Below, in pieces: positions 1 through 6,880 of a stretch of DNA of 9,204 bases. The notes under the pieces were generated by a model. It was not told where the DNA came from, ran no database searches, and saw only the letters and a program-made list of their open reading frames with translations. Both the position numbers and the translations under genes were made by a program. The stretch is from contig JBDRCA010000055.1 of assembly GCA_043822165.1 (NCBI GenBank), positions 1 to 9,204 of the forward strand, given 5' to 3'. Each line of letters starts with the position of its first letter. The first letter of the stretch is position 1. The stretch comes from SCGC-AAA252-I15 sp043822165. GTDB lineage: Archaea > Altiarchaeota > Altiarchaeia > IMC4 > SCGC-AAA252-I15.

Positions 1-798
1 TTGTATGAGGCTTTGCGGGACTTGGATGGTGAGCGTTACACGTTGAAGGATTTGATGGCAAGGGTCGAGCAGGAGCCTACTCGTTTTAAGTGGAAGGTCG
101 TGTCGGGGCTTGAAACGCTTGATGATAGTGGCTTGTTTTCAGGGGATCCTGTCGCGGTCGAGGATTTGGTGAGGGAGGGTCAGGCTTCGATTATTAATCT
201 TTTGGGTACTGAACCGCATATTCAGGAGCTTGTGGTCGCCAAGCTTGCGAGGACTTTGTTTGATGCGAGAAGGCTTGGCAGTATTCCTGCTTTTTTCTTT
301 CTTATCGAGGAGGCCCATAATTTTTGTCCTGAGCGGGGTTTCGGGGATGCTATTTCTTCGTCGCTTCTAAGAGACATTGCCGCTGAGGGCAGGAAGTTCG
401 GGTTTCAGTTGTGTGTTGTGAGCCAGAGGCCGGCAAGGGTTGACAAGAATGTTTTGTCTCAGTGCAATACCCAGATTATCCTTAAAGTCACGAATCCGAA
501 TGACTTGCGCGCGATCGGGCACTCCATTGAGGGTTTCACGTCGGGGATGGAGCAGGAGATTCGGCAGTTGTCTGTGGGGCATGCCTTGATTGTCGGGGAG
601 TGTGTCGAGCAGCCGATTACCGTTGACATAAGGGCCAGGGAGACCAAGCATTTGACGACCCATATACGGGTTAAGGCTCCTGAGGAGGAAGAGGAGGAAG
701 TGCCTGTCGAGGAGGCTCCTGAGCCTGTTGTGGAGGAGGTTGATGAGGATTTCCTGGAGTGGATTCTGGGTTTGGTGAGGAAAATATTCATAAAGTAG
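1..798 (+). CDS. herA: HerA-like DNA-translocating ATPase, C-terminal half (5' partial)
   Basis: The C-terminal part of a FtsK/HerA-superfamily ATPase (DUF87 type), a hexameric DNA translocase that in archaea works in DNA end resection with NurA, Mre11 and Rad50. Seen: a Walker B strand with the HerA signature IEEAHNFCP (residues about 102-110), RDIAAEGRKFG (124-134), the sensor-like SQRPARV (141-147), and LSQCNTQIILKVTNPNDL (152-169), all diagnostic of HerA. Residues about 227-251 form an acidic Glu/Pro/Val tail, followed by a short hydrophobic-basic end. The Walker A lysine and N-terminal beta-barrel must lie upstream of the window. HerA proteins are usually about 500 residues or more, so roughly half is missing and the TTG at base 1 is not claimed as the start. 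The neighbour downstream is not nurA, so whether this is HerA proper or a paralogue is open. Its codons mostly end in G or T, unlike the genes that follow. Confidence 0.85.
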   Translation: MYEALRDLDGERYTLKDLMARVEQEPTRFKWKVVSGLETLDDSGLFSGDPVAVEDLVREGQASIINLLGTEPHIQELVVAKLARTLFDARRLGSIPAFFFLIEEAHNFCPERGFGDAISSSLLRDIAAEGRKFGFQLCVVSQRPARVDKNVLSQCNTQIILKVTNPNDLRAIGHSIEGFTSGMEQEIRQLSVGHALIVGECVEQPITVDIRARETKHLTTHIRVKAPEEEEEEVPVEEAPEPVVEEVDEDFLEWILGLVRKIFIK

Positions 799-804
799 CA
801 GACG

Positions 805-1218
805 TTATTGCGATTTATTTACAATAATTCCTTCGAATTTGCATGTGTACTTCCTTCCAAGTATAAAAACTGAATAAAATCTCTTGAATCCAGGATAAAA
901 CAGGTAGAATAGCCGAATCATCATGTATTCAAGACGGGTTATTCTGCCGTTTTCCGTGAAAATAAGCTTATCGTCACGTTTACCATCATCGACTAATTTC
1001 ACATTACCTGCAATAACATAATCAACCTTGTCTCCTTGCCGGAGTCGCCCACCCAAAACCAATGCATCCTGCTCCATACCATCCTCGGAAACCGTGCCCT
1101 CCACGAAACCGTAATTGAAAAGATTCGGAAACGGAGAAATCAAATCCCGCACAAAAGATGTGCCATTCCACCGGTACTTTACAAAACTCCACTTCGGAGT
1201 CTCAACCACAACCCTCAT
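805..1218 (-). CDS. Small divergent family-I inorganic pyrophosphatase-like protein
   Basis: A 137-residue soluble protein that reads as a shortened family-I (soluble) inorganic pyrophosphatase, the fold that hydrolyses PPi with Mg2+. By eye against the E. coli enzyme (about 175 aa): E6 matches Glu20, K14 matches Lys29, R24 matches Arg43, the FNYGFVEGT stretch (34-42) carries the Tyr55 equivalent Y36, D46 and D51 match Asp65 and Asp70, and D77, D82 and K84 match Asp97, Asp102 and Lys104. The Glu31 and Asp67 positions appear to be R16 and M48, and the Tyr141-Lys142 pair appears lost, so activity is uncertain. The C-terminus (RKYTCKFEGI) matches the family's last beta strand. It converges with the HerA-like gene (6-bp gap) and diverges from the ligase gene across 38 bp. 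There is no Shine-Dalgarno before the ATG; a leaderless mRNA is likely. Codons end mostly in G/T, as in the HerA-like gene. Alternatives are a non-catalytic PPase-fold protein or a phosphatase with altered specificity. Confidence 0.72.
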   Translation of the reverse strand: MRVVVETPKWSFVKYRWNGTSFVRDLISPFPNLFNYGFVEGTVSEDGMEQDALVLGGRLRQGDKVDYVIAGNVKLVDDGKRDDKLIFTENGRITRLEYMMIRLFYLFYPGFKRFYSVFILGRKYTCKFEGIIVNKSQ

Positions 1219-1256
1219 GAGTAAATATTAAGCGAAACTCAAATGATAAACCAGAT
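1219..1256. promoter_or_regulatory. Back-to-back leaderless promoters between the PPase-like gene and ligase
   Basis: Only 38 bp separate two divergent start codons. TAAATATTAA (1222-1231) lies about 30 nt before the ligase ATG. On the other strand TTTATCAT (about 1243-1250) lies about 28 nt before the ATG at 1218. Both distances fit a TATA box driving a leaderless mRNA, and neither gene has a Shine-Dalgarno. The two pre-initiation complexes would overlap physically, so the two genes may compete. This is inference from spacing and AT content only. Confidence 0.45.
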
Positions 1257-2915
1257 ATGAGGTTCAAGGAACTCACGCAACTTTTCGAAAGACTCGACTC
1301 AACGAGAAAACGGCTGGAGCTTACCGACATCGTCGCGGAATTCATAAAAGAAACCGACGAGTATCTTCTGCCTACCGTCTGCAGGTTCGTCCAAGGCAGA
1401 GTATTCCCTGCATGGAGCGAACAGGAACTTGGTGTTGCTGAGAAACTCATGGTAAAATGCATTTCAACGGTATCGGGGAAAACCGAAAAGGATATAGAGA
1501 GGGGAATAAAGGAGACGGGCGACACGGGACTTGCAGCAGAAAAAATATTGTCGACCAAGAAACAGACTACTCTTTACTCGAGAACGCTTGACGTCGAGGA
1601 CGTTGAGGCAAGCCTGATAAAACTTGCCGGCCTCTCAGGCAAAGGCAGCCAAGACAAGAAAATCGCCTACATAAACGAGCTCTTGTCTTCCGCGGAAGGA
1701 GTAGAAGGAAAATACATTGTGCGCTTAATACTGGGCGAGCTTCGCCTGGGAGTGGGCGACGGAATCGTAAGGGACGCAATCGTGAAGGCCTTTGACGTGC
1801 CCGCCGAAGAAGTCGAGCGAGCATACTACCTCACATCCGATCTCGGGGAAGTGGCAGGCATCACCAAATCAAAGGGAGCGGCCGGTCTGAAAAAAGTAGC
1901 CATGAAGCCTGGAAGACCCATACGAGTAATGCTCGCCCAGAAGAAACAATGTATACAGGAAGTCGTCGAAGCCTTGGGCGAGGCAGCCTATGAGATAAAG
2001 TATGACGGAGCCCGCGTGCAGATACACAAAAGCGGCGATGAAGTGGCGCTTTACACTCGAAGGCTTGAAAACGTGACCCACCAGTTCCCGGAAATCGTGA
2101 AATCCGCGAAAGAACACATGAAAGCAAAGCAAGCCATAATAGAGGGTGAAGTCGTCGCAATACAGATGATAGGAGACAGAACACCCAGACCATTCCAGGA
2201 TTTGTCCAGGAGAATAAAGAGAAAATACGACATCCCCGAAATCCAGAAAAAAATACCGGTCGAAGTAAACCTGTTCGACCTACTCTACATCGAAGGCCAG
2301 TCAAAAATCGACACCCCATTCAGGGAAAGGCGGAAACTCTTAAAGTCGATAATCGACGAAACCGCGACCTTCAGGCTCGCAAGACAAGTAGTCACCAAAA
2401 ACCCCGAGAAAGCTGAGGAATTCTACCAGTTCGCCCTCTCCCAGAAACACGAGGGAGTAATGGTGAAAGTACTGGATGCCCCATACCAGCCCGGATCCCG
2501 CGTAGGCTACATGTACAAGATAAAACCCATAATGGAAACCCTGGATCTCGCAGTAGTCGGCGCAACATGGGGCGAAGGACGCCGCGCAAGCTGGCTTGGC
2601 TCATACCTTCTCGCAGCATATGACCCCAACACCGGAGAATACCAGACGATAGGGCGGATGGCAACGGGGCTCTCCGACGAACAACTCGCAGAATACACGG
2701 AGTTATTCAAGGAACACGTAATAAAGGAGTCAGGCAAAGACGTCTCCATAAGACCCCAAGTTATATTCGAGGTCGCATACGAGGAAATACAGAAAAGCCC
2801 GACTTACACGTCAGGCTATGCCCTGAGATTCCCAAGGCTTGTAAGACTTAGAGACGACAAAGGACCGCAAGACGCAGACACGCTAGAAAGAGTAGAGGAG
2901 ATACTGAAAGGATGA
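1257..2915 (+). CDS. lig: ATP-dependent DNA ligase (archaeal type)
   Basis: Full-length 552-residue replicative/repair DNA ligase that seals nicks through a lysyl-AMP intermediate, in the family's usual 550-600 range. Order of parts: an N-terminal helical DNA-binding domain (about 1-220, with the typical GEL-RLGVGDG stretch at 160-169), the nucleotidyltransferase domain with motif I YEIKYDG (245-251, adenylated lysine K248), motif III LYTRRLENVT (265-274), motif IIIa VNLFDLLY (337-344), motif IV EGVMVK (399-404) and motif V YKIKP (420-424), then the OB domain ending in motif VI RFPRLVRLRDDK (524-535). All catalytic motifs look intact. The ATG is chosen because the next upstream sequence is the divergent promoter spacer and the N-terminus (MRFKELTQLFERLDST) matches archaeal ligases. 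It heads a three-gene operon: its TGA overlaps the fibrillarin ATG in an ATGA. The C-terminal PIP-type PCNA motif sometimes seen in this family is not obvious. Confidence 0.97.
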   Translation: MRFKELTQLFERLDSTRKRLELTDIVAEFIKETDEYLLPTVCRFVQGRVFPAWSEQELGVAEKLMVKCISTVSGKTEKDIERGIKETGDTGLAAEKILSTKKQTTLYSRTLDVEDVEASLIKLAGLSGKGSQDKKIAYINELLSSAEGVEGKYIVRLILGELRLGVGDGIVRDAIVKAFDVPAEEVERAYYLTSDLGEVAGITKSKGAAGLKKVAMKPGRPIRVMLAQKKQCIQEVVEALGEAAYEIKYDGARVQIHKSGDEVALYTRRLENVTHQFPEIVKSAKEHMKAKQAIIEGEVVAIQMIGDRTPRPFQDLSRRIKRKYDIPEIQKKIPVEVNLFDLLYIEGQSKIDTPFRERRKLLKSIIDETATFRLARQVVTKNPEKAEEFYQFALSQKHEGVMVKVLDAPYQPGSRVGYMYKIKPIMETLDLAVVGATWGEGRRASWLGSYLLAAYDPNTGEYQTIGRMATGLSDEQLAEYTELFKEHVIKESGKDVSIRPQVIFEVAYEEIQKSPTYTSGYALRFPRLVRLRDDKGPQDADTLERVEEILKG

Positions 2916-3559
2916 AACCAAAAAAAATATTCCCGGGAGTATATGGGATAGGCAGAAACATCGCCACAGAAAACAACACTCCCGGATTCCGGGTATACGA
3001 CGAAAGACTCATCAAAGCCAAAGGCACAGAATACAGGGAATGGGACCCATTCAGAAGCAAACTCGCCGCAGGAATACTAAATGGGCTCACAGAACTCCCC
3101 ATTGGAGAGCAGACAAGAGTACTTTATCTCGGAGCCTCGTCCGGGACGACCGCAAGCCACGTCTCAGACATAACAAAGGAGATGGTTTATTGCGTCGAAT
3201 CCGCGAAAAGAATGATGAGGGAGCTCTTGTTCGTGTGCGAGCGCAAGAAAAACATGATTCCCATCCTAGGAGACGCCGGCATTCCCTCATCTTTCGCAAG
3301 GAATATCGGAGTAGTAGACGTCGTCTACCAGGACGTCGCCCAAAGAGACCAGACCGAAATATTCATAAAAAACATGGACTACTTCAAGGCGAGAGCAGGA
3401 TTGTTCGCAATCAAGGCAAGAAGCATAGACTGCATTGCTCCCCCAAAAAAGGTATTCAAGCAGGAGGTCGCGAAACTAAAGGAGAGATTCCAGATTATAG
3501 ACGTCTTGAAGCTTGAGCCCTACGACAAAGACCATATCCTAGTGAACGTGAAGAGATGA
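2912..3559 (+). CDS. flpA: Fibrillarin-like rRNA/tRNA 2'-O-methyltransferase
   Basis: Archaeal fibrillarin, the SAM-dependent catalytic subunit of C/D-box sRNPs that methylates ribose 2'-OH groups in rRNA and tRNA, with L7Ae and Nop5 as partners. The 215 residues are slightly short of the usual 225-230. Seen: the GFRVYDERL opening (25-33), EYREWDPFRSKLAA (40-53, with K50), the SAM-binding loop YLGASSGTT (72-80), the acidic residue after strand 2 (E96 in YCVESA), GDA (120-122), D141 in YQDVAQ, K168 in AIKARSID and KDH (206-208). The set K50, D141, K168 and H208 fits the family's K-D-K-H active site. It starts in an ATGA overlap with ligase, with AGGAG 11 nt and GAAAGG directly upstream, so it is translationally coupled. 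Nop5, which often sits directly beside fibrillarin in euryarchaea, is absent from this window. Confidence 0.96.
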   Translation: MKPKKIFPGVYGIGRNIATENNTPGFRVYDERLIKAKGTEYREWDPFRSKLAAGILNGLTELPIGEQTRVLYLGASSGTTASHVSDITKEMVYCVESAKRMMRELLFVCERKKNMIPILGDAGIPSSFARNIGVVDVVYQDVAQRDQTEIFIKNMDYFKARAGLFAIKARSIDCIAPPKKVFKQEVAKLKERFQIIDVLKLEPYDKDHILVNVKR

Positions 3560-4056
3560 TAGAAGTAGAAGTCAAAGCCCCTGTCGAAGACTTGAGCGTA
3601 ATCGAGGATAGAGTTCTCGGCCTTGGCGGCGTATTCGTGAGGCAGGAGATACAGAAAGACACATACTTTAACGCCCCGGACAGGGACTTTGAGGTAACAG
3701 ACGAGGCGCTTCGCATACGCGAGGCAGATGGGAAAACATATTTTACGTACAAGGGGCCGAAGCAGAGCAAGAAAACGAAAACCAGAAAAGAGATAGAGTT
3801 CCCGGTTCATGCCAGGATGAGCGACGTCCTGGCTGAACTAGGATACGAAGCGAAAGGCCTCGTGGAAAAGAAAAGAAGAACATTCAGGCTCGACAAACTG
3901 ACGATAGCACTCGACGAAGTCAAAAACCTGGGCCAATACATCGAAATAGAATCCGCAAACACCCAAGACGAGGGAAAAATATTCACACTCCTTGAAAAAC
4001 TCGGCGTCAACAAAGAAACCTGCACCCTGAAATCATACCTTGAGCTTCTCAAGTAA
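3556..4056 (+). CDS. cyaB: CYTH-domain protein, class IV adenylate cyclase (CyaB) family
   Basis: A 166-residue single-domain CYTH / triphosphate tunnel metalloenzyme protein. Members bind triphosphates inside a beta barrel and act as class IV adenylate cyclases, thiamine-triphosphatases or tripolyphosphatases; archaeal members are annotated CyaB but mostly untested. Seen: the defining ExExK at the N-terminus (E3, E5, K7), DTYF (35-38), ALRIR (51-55), TYKG (64-67, K66), RKEIEF (77-82), KKRR (105-108), ALDEV (118-122) and GQYIEIE (126-132), so the tunnel's basic and acidic ligands are all present. The start is fixed by the ATGA overlap with fibrillarin. It is the last gene of the ligase operon and ends 7 bp short of a convergent gene. 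True cyclase activity is not implied: cAMP signalling is poorly established in archaea, and a triphosphatase role is equally likely. Confidence 0.9.
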   Translation: MIEVEVKAPVEDLSVIEDRVLGLGGVFVRQEIQKDTYFNAPDRDFEVTDEALRIREADGKTYFTYKGPKQSKKTKTRKEIEFPVHARMSDVLAELGYEAKGLVEKKRRTFRLDKLTIALDEVKNLGQYIEIESANTQDEGKIFTLLEKLGVNKETCTLKSYLELLK

Positions 4057-4063
4057 AAAAAAA
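4055..4063 (-). terminator. Oligo-T terminator of the small membrane-protein operon
   Basis: Nine consecutive A on the plus strand read as T9 on the minus strand, directly after the TGA of the cysteine-rich membrane-protein gene. Oligo-T tracts in the non-template strand are the usual archaeal intrinsic termination signal. The run also overlaps the cyaB TAA, so the 7-bp convergent gap is nearly all terminator. Confidence 0.6.
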
Positions 4064-4480
4064 TCAGAGACAACTCACTGTTACCTGCCGTGACGCCTCC
4101 ACACCATACTCAGAATCTGCAAATGATACACCAGTTAGCTCTTCCACCCGGGGCGCACAATCGGGCTTGCATACCATGCACCCTAGCCCAGGTATTGAAA
4201 CGTCAATAGGATCATCGCGGAATTTCCCGTTGCAGTACAAGTGCGCGTAATCCTGCTGCTTTAACTCAAGACCCGCAAGAGCTGACTCCCTCGTCTCGCC
4301 TGCCCCCACAATTTTCATCCCTGACGCACTGCACTCGGTCATGTTAAGGGTTGAAGCCTTGAATTCGCCTGCCGGGAAAAGACGGCCTATGAATACGAAG
4401 ACGACGTTCAATGCCAATACGATGAAAATCAACGCTATTATAATCCACTGATTCCGAACCACCCTTTCTTCGTCCATCAT
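4064..4480 (-). CDS. Single-pass membrane protein with a cysteine-rich external domain, unknown function
   Basis: I do not recognise the family. The 138-residue product has a short charged N-terminus (MMDEERVVRN), one strong membrane helix (about 12-32, WIIIALIFIVLALNVVFVFI) and a roughly 105-residue polar domain. That domain carries six cysteines (50, 83, 101, 104, 108, 137), three of them in a C-x2-C-x3-C cluster. An even number of cysteines in a likely extracytoplasmic domain suggests disulfides, or else a metal site at 101-108. The domain also has one N-glycosylation sequon (NMT, 46-48). The start is chosen at 4480 because this ATG overlaps the TGA of the upstream gene in an ATGA; a longer reading frame back to 4627 exists but lies inside that gene. 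Orientation (N-in, domain outside) is inferred only from charge before the helix. It is the second gene of a two-gene operon, so the two proteins probably act together. Confidence 0.72.
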   Translation of the reverse strand: MMDEERVVRNQWIIIALIFIVLALNVVFVFIGRLFPAGEFKASTLNMTECSASGMKIVGAGETRESALAGLELKQQDYAHLYCNGKFRDDPIDVSIPGLGCMVCKPDCAPRVEELTGVSFADSEYGVEASRQVTVSCL

Positions 4481-4809
4481 CTTAAAAGCATATCGATTAT
4501 AGGATTTAAAACAAGCCTTGATAGAATAGACAGGAAAATCAAAACGAAGCCCCAGCCCACGACCTGCGGGCCAGTGGAAAGAGAAGACAAGAATCTGACG
4601 AAGACGTATATTATAGGCCACAACCAAATCACGAATCCTGCCAATATCACAAGCATCCCAAGACCCATCGCCTTCCTAGGGAAGATGCCGAACGCAAGCT
4701 TTGACCTAGCCGGCATGTCTTGCCCGCCAGACATGGTTATGTACTCCTTGTCTCCGATGCTTCCTCTCGCATCAACGCCCCGTCTATCCCTGCCAGCCAT
4801 ATAATTCAT
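4477..4809 (-). CDS. Small two-helix membrane protein, unknown function
   Basis: Family not recognised. The product is at most 110 residues: a hydrophilic, basic N-terminal stretch (1-48) and two membrane helices (about 49-73 and 85-104) joined by a short loop containing STGPQ. It ends MLLR in an ATGA overlap with the cysteine-rich gene, which indicates translational coupling and a shared function. The start is uncertain. ATGs at 4809 and 4800 have no ribosome binding site but could be leaderless, since TTTTTTAAT lies about 27 nt before the 4800 ATG. A third ATG at 4734 has AAGGAG nine bases upstream and would give an 85-residue protein that begins MSGGQDMPAR and keeps both helices. The longest form is given here. 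Confidence 0.68.
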   Translation of the reverse strand: MNYMAGRDRRGVDARGSIGDKEYITMSGGQDMPARSKLAFGIFPRKAMGLGMLVILAGFVIWLWPIIYVFVRFLSSLSTGPQVVGWGFVLIFLSILSRLVLNPIIDMLLR

Positions 4810-4841
4810 TTTTGTTTGAAGATTAAAAAAGTGTTATTGAC
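4800..4841. promoter_or_regulatory. Divergent promoter region between the small membrane operon and the six-helix membrane gene
   Basis: The spacer is only 32 bp if the longest minus-strand start is used. TTTTTTAAT on the minus strand (about 4824-4832) could serve the small operon. TATAATTCA on the plus strand (4801-4809) lies about 38 nt before the ATG at 4842 and could serve that gene with a leader of roughly 12 nt. The second box would fall inside the first codons of the longest minus-strand reading, which mildly favours the shorter start at 4734. Neither box is a strong match. Confidence 0.3.
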
Positions 4842-5654
4842 ATGGAATTCCTGAAACTCCTTAAAGAATCAGTTAACGTCTTGGCCAAGGAGCCAAAAGT
4901 CTTCGCCCCGCGCATAGCAACCACAATCATATACTCCGCGTTCATATTCATGAGCACGAAACTGACATACGACGTAAGCCTCGCGCTTGCCTTAGAGACT
5001 GCAAAAGCCTCGCCAAATATCGCATCCGCCCTTAACCCGTACACTAAAGACATGATGCTCCTGTTTTTGGCGTCACTTGCCTGTTTCGCAAGCGACATCC
5101 TGGCTTACGCCATGTACCCGACGATAATTGCAGACTACGTTGCCAAACGCGAGATAAAACTCTGGAACGCCCTGGAAAACACATTAACCCAGTGGAAGAC
5201 CCTGCTCGTATTCAGTTTGACAATAATCTTGTTCCTGGCTTTTTTCCTGGGTTTCTTCTCACTGGCTTACGCAAGCATCATAATGTCAGGGAAACTGATT
5301 CTCATCCCAATAGCATCGGTAGTTATGATACTTGTCTTCATAGCGGTGTCGGTCATCATATTCTTTATCGTGCCGGTAAGCGTAGTCGAGAAAAAAGGCG
5401 TCTCCCACTCGTTTAGAAAAAGCTTCAGGCTCGGGCTAAAACATAAGGGCCCGGTCGTCAAGACTACCCTATTTTCCATGGGCGTCGCATTAGTGACAAT
5501 CTTCTTCGCGATGGCCTCAGGGTTTGAAGGCGCCTCCGCTTACCTAGCGTTCGCATTGTTCGCGGTAACTAGAATAATCCAAGCAGTATCATACACGTAC
5601 CTTAACGTCGTCAACCCATACCTCTATCTCGCGCTCGATGAAGGTGAAGACTAG
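4842..5654 (+). CDS. Six-helix archaeal integral membrane protein (DUF7847 / GDPD-membrane-domain-like)
   Basis: A 270-residue polytopic membrane protein with no enzymatic motif. Hydrophobic segments lie at about 20-37, 70-98, 119-147, 152-182, 206-228 and 232-262. The connecting motif IVPVSVVEKKGVSHSFRKSFRLG (roughly 176-198) is the recognisable part: archaeal membrane proteins of the DUF7847 type, distantly like the membrane domain attached to glycerophosphodiester phosphodiesterases, carry a 'VVExKG...S...S' signature at the cytoplasmic end of a helix. Function in this family is unknown. The start ATG has no Shine-Dalgarno, so a very short leader or leaderless mRNA is likely. Its TAG shares the palindrome CTAG with the stop codon of convergent hisD. 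The assignment to the named family is a recognition call, not an alignment. Confidence 0.8.
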   Translation: MEFLKLLKESVNVLAKEPKVFAPRIATTIIYSAFIFMSTKLTYDVSLALALETAKASPNIASALNPYTKDMMLLFLASLACFASDILAYAMYPTIIADYVAKREIKLWNALENTLTQWKTLLVFSLTIILFLAFFLGFFSLAYASIIMSGKLILIPIASVVMILVFIAVSVIIFFIVPVSVVEKKGVSHSFRKSFRLGLKHKGPVVKTTLFSMGVALVTIFFAMASGFEGASAYLAFALFAVTRIIQAVSYTYLNVVNPYLYLALDEGED

Positions 5655-6880
5655 TCCGTGAATCGCGCATCAACGCTTCTCTTGTGTTTTACAAGACCCT
5701 CTGACTCAGCCAAAACCGCAATAATCTCCCTTAACGCGGAAAGGCCCTTTTTGGTGACTGTTTGCGTCTGAAACGTCTTCAGAAAATCCCTGACAGACAA
5801 CGGCGAAGAAAACCTTGCCGCGCCACCGGTAGGAAGCACGTGGTTTCCGCCAGACGCGTAGTCGCCCGCCACCACCAGCGAAAACTCTCCGATAAAGATT
5901 GAGCCAGCATTAACAATACCCTGAGAAACTCCTAACGCATCCTCTGTCAAAACCTCAAGGTGCTCTGGAGCGAACTGGTTTGTAAAGGATACTGCATCAT
6001 CTGTTGAGTCTACGATGACTGACGTGAATTGGATTCCTTTAACGTTTATCTTTCCGGGAAGCGTCTTGTCGGTTGTTGCGAGCACGCACACTGCATCAGG
6101 GTCGTGTTCTGCTTGGGCGAGCATGTCTGCTTTGATGATTTCCGGGTTTGCGTTTTCATCGGCGAGTATGAGTATTTCTGAGGGTCCTGCTGGCATGTCT
6201 GTGTCTACTTTGCCGTAGACGAGTGTTTTAGCGCATGCAACGTATTTGTTGCCGGGTCCCACGATCTTTGAGACTGATGGCACTGATTCTGTGCCGTATG
6301 CAAGGGCTGCGATGGCCTGCACGCCCCCTACTTGGTAGACTTCATCGACTCCGCACATCTTGCAGGCTGCAAGCACTGAATCCGCAATCAGCGGGGGGGA
6401 GGCCACTACAATGCGCGCGACCCCGCAGACTTTGGCCGGGACAGCGTTCATAAGAACCGTGGAGGGATAAGCCGCCCTGCCGCCGGGAACATATAAGCCC
6501 ACGGAATCGATGGGAACCGTTTTTTCGCCGACTACAACGCCGTCGGCGACTTTTACATCCAACTCCTTCTCGATGCAGTCGTATTGTTTCTTGTGGAAGA
6601 CGCGTATGTTATCCCTTGCAGTCCCTAACGCCCTACGAAGTTTTTCGGGGATCCTCGAATAAGCCTTATCGATTTCGGAAGAGGTTACTCGAATATTTTT
6701 TTCCGATAAATCGAAGTCGTCGAATTTTTTCGTGTAGGAGAAAACCGCTGCATCACCCTTATCCCGGACGCCCGCGATTATTTTGCACACTGACGAGTAA
6801 ACCTTTGGAGACTGTACGTTCCCCCTAAAACAGAGTTTCTTGATTTCCTCCTCGTCTTCAATGTATTTCAGGACTTTCAT
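5651..6880 (-). CDS. hisD: Histidinol dehydrogenase
   Basis: Zn2+-dependent cytosolic enzyme of the last two steps of histidine synthesis: L-histidinol to L-histidine with two NAD+. The 409 residues are slightly below the usual 425-435. Seen: YVPGGRAAYPSTVLMNAVPA (130-149), GGVQAIAALAYGTESVP (185-201), KIVGPGNKYVA (205-215), DMPAGPSEIL (228-237), AQAEHDPDA (255-263), FAPEHLE (303-309), AGDYASGGNHVLPTGG (338-353) and the C-terminal KHKRSVDAR (398-406). By analogy with the E. coli enzyme, the Zn ligands are Q256, H259, D340 and H399 and the catalytic pair is E306-H307; all are present. Translation is coupled to hisC through an ATGA overlap with no separate Shine-Dalgarno. It ends by overlapping the convergent membrane-protein gene by 4 bp. 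No other his gene is in the window. Confidence 0.97.
   Translation of the reverse strand: MKVLKYIEDEEEIKKLCFRGNVQSPKVYSSVCKIIAGVRDKGDAAVFSYTKKFDDFDLSEKNIRVTSSEIDKAYSRIPEKLRRALGTARDNIRVFHKKQYDCIEKELDVKVADGVVVGEKTVPIDSVGLYVPGGRAAYPSTVLMNAVPAKVCGVARIVVASPPLIADSVLAACKMCGVDEVYQVGGVQAIAALAYGTESVPSVSKIVGPGNKYVACAKTLVYGKVDTDMPAGPSEILILADENANPEIIKADMLAQAEHDPDAVCVLATTDKTLPGKINVKGIQFTSVIVDSTDDAVSFTNQFAPEHLEVLTEDALGVSQGIVNAGSIFIGEFSLVVAGDYASGGNHVLPTGGAARFSSPLSVRDFLKTFQTQTVTKKGLSALREIIAVLAESEGLVKHKRSVDARFTD

Noticed and set aside
367..791. Long minus-strand frames opposite the HerA-like gene
   Set aside because: They lie wholly within a gene with clear HerA motifs; their composition follows the reversed codons and no family is recognisable.
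780..830. Replication terminus at the compositional switch near base 800
   Set aside because: The switch follows codon choice of individual genes, and later parts of the window (for example about 6000-6300) return to G/T-rich plus strand, so there is no single skew change.
1567..2319. Minus-strand open frames (up to 152 codons) opposite ligase
   Set aside because: Antisense shadows of a fully conserved ligase; Arg/Leu/Pro-rich nonsense-like composition and no start signals.
3040..3516. 158-codon plus-strand frame inside fibrillarin
   Set aside because: Shifted frame of the fibrillarin gene, very Arg-rich and without similarity to a known fold.
4481..4627. N-terminal extension of the cysteine-rich membrane protein
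   Set aside because: It lies inside the upstream two-helix gene, and the ATGA overlap at 4477-4480 gives a much better start.
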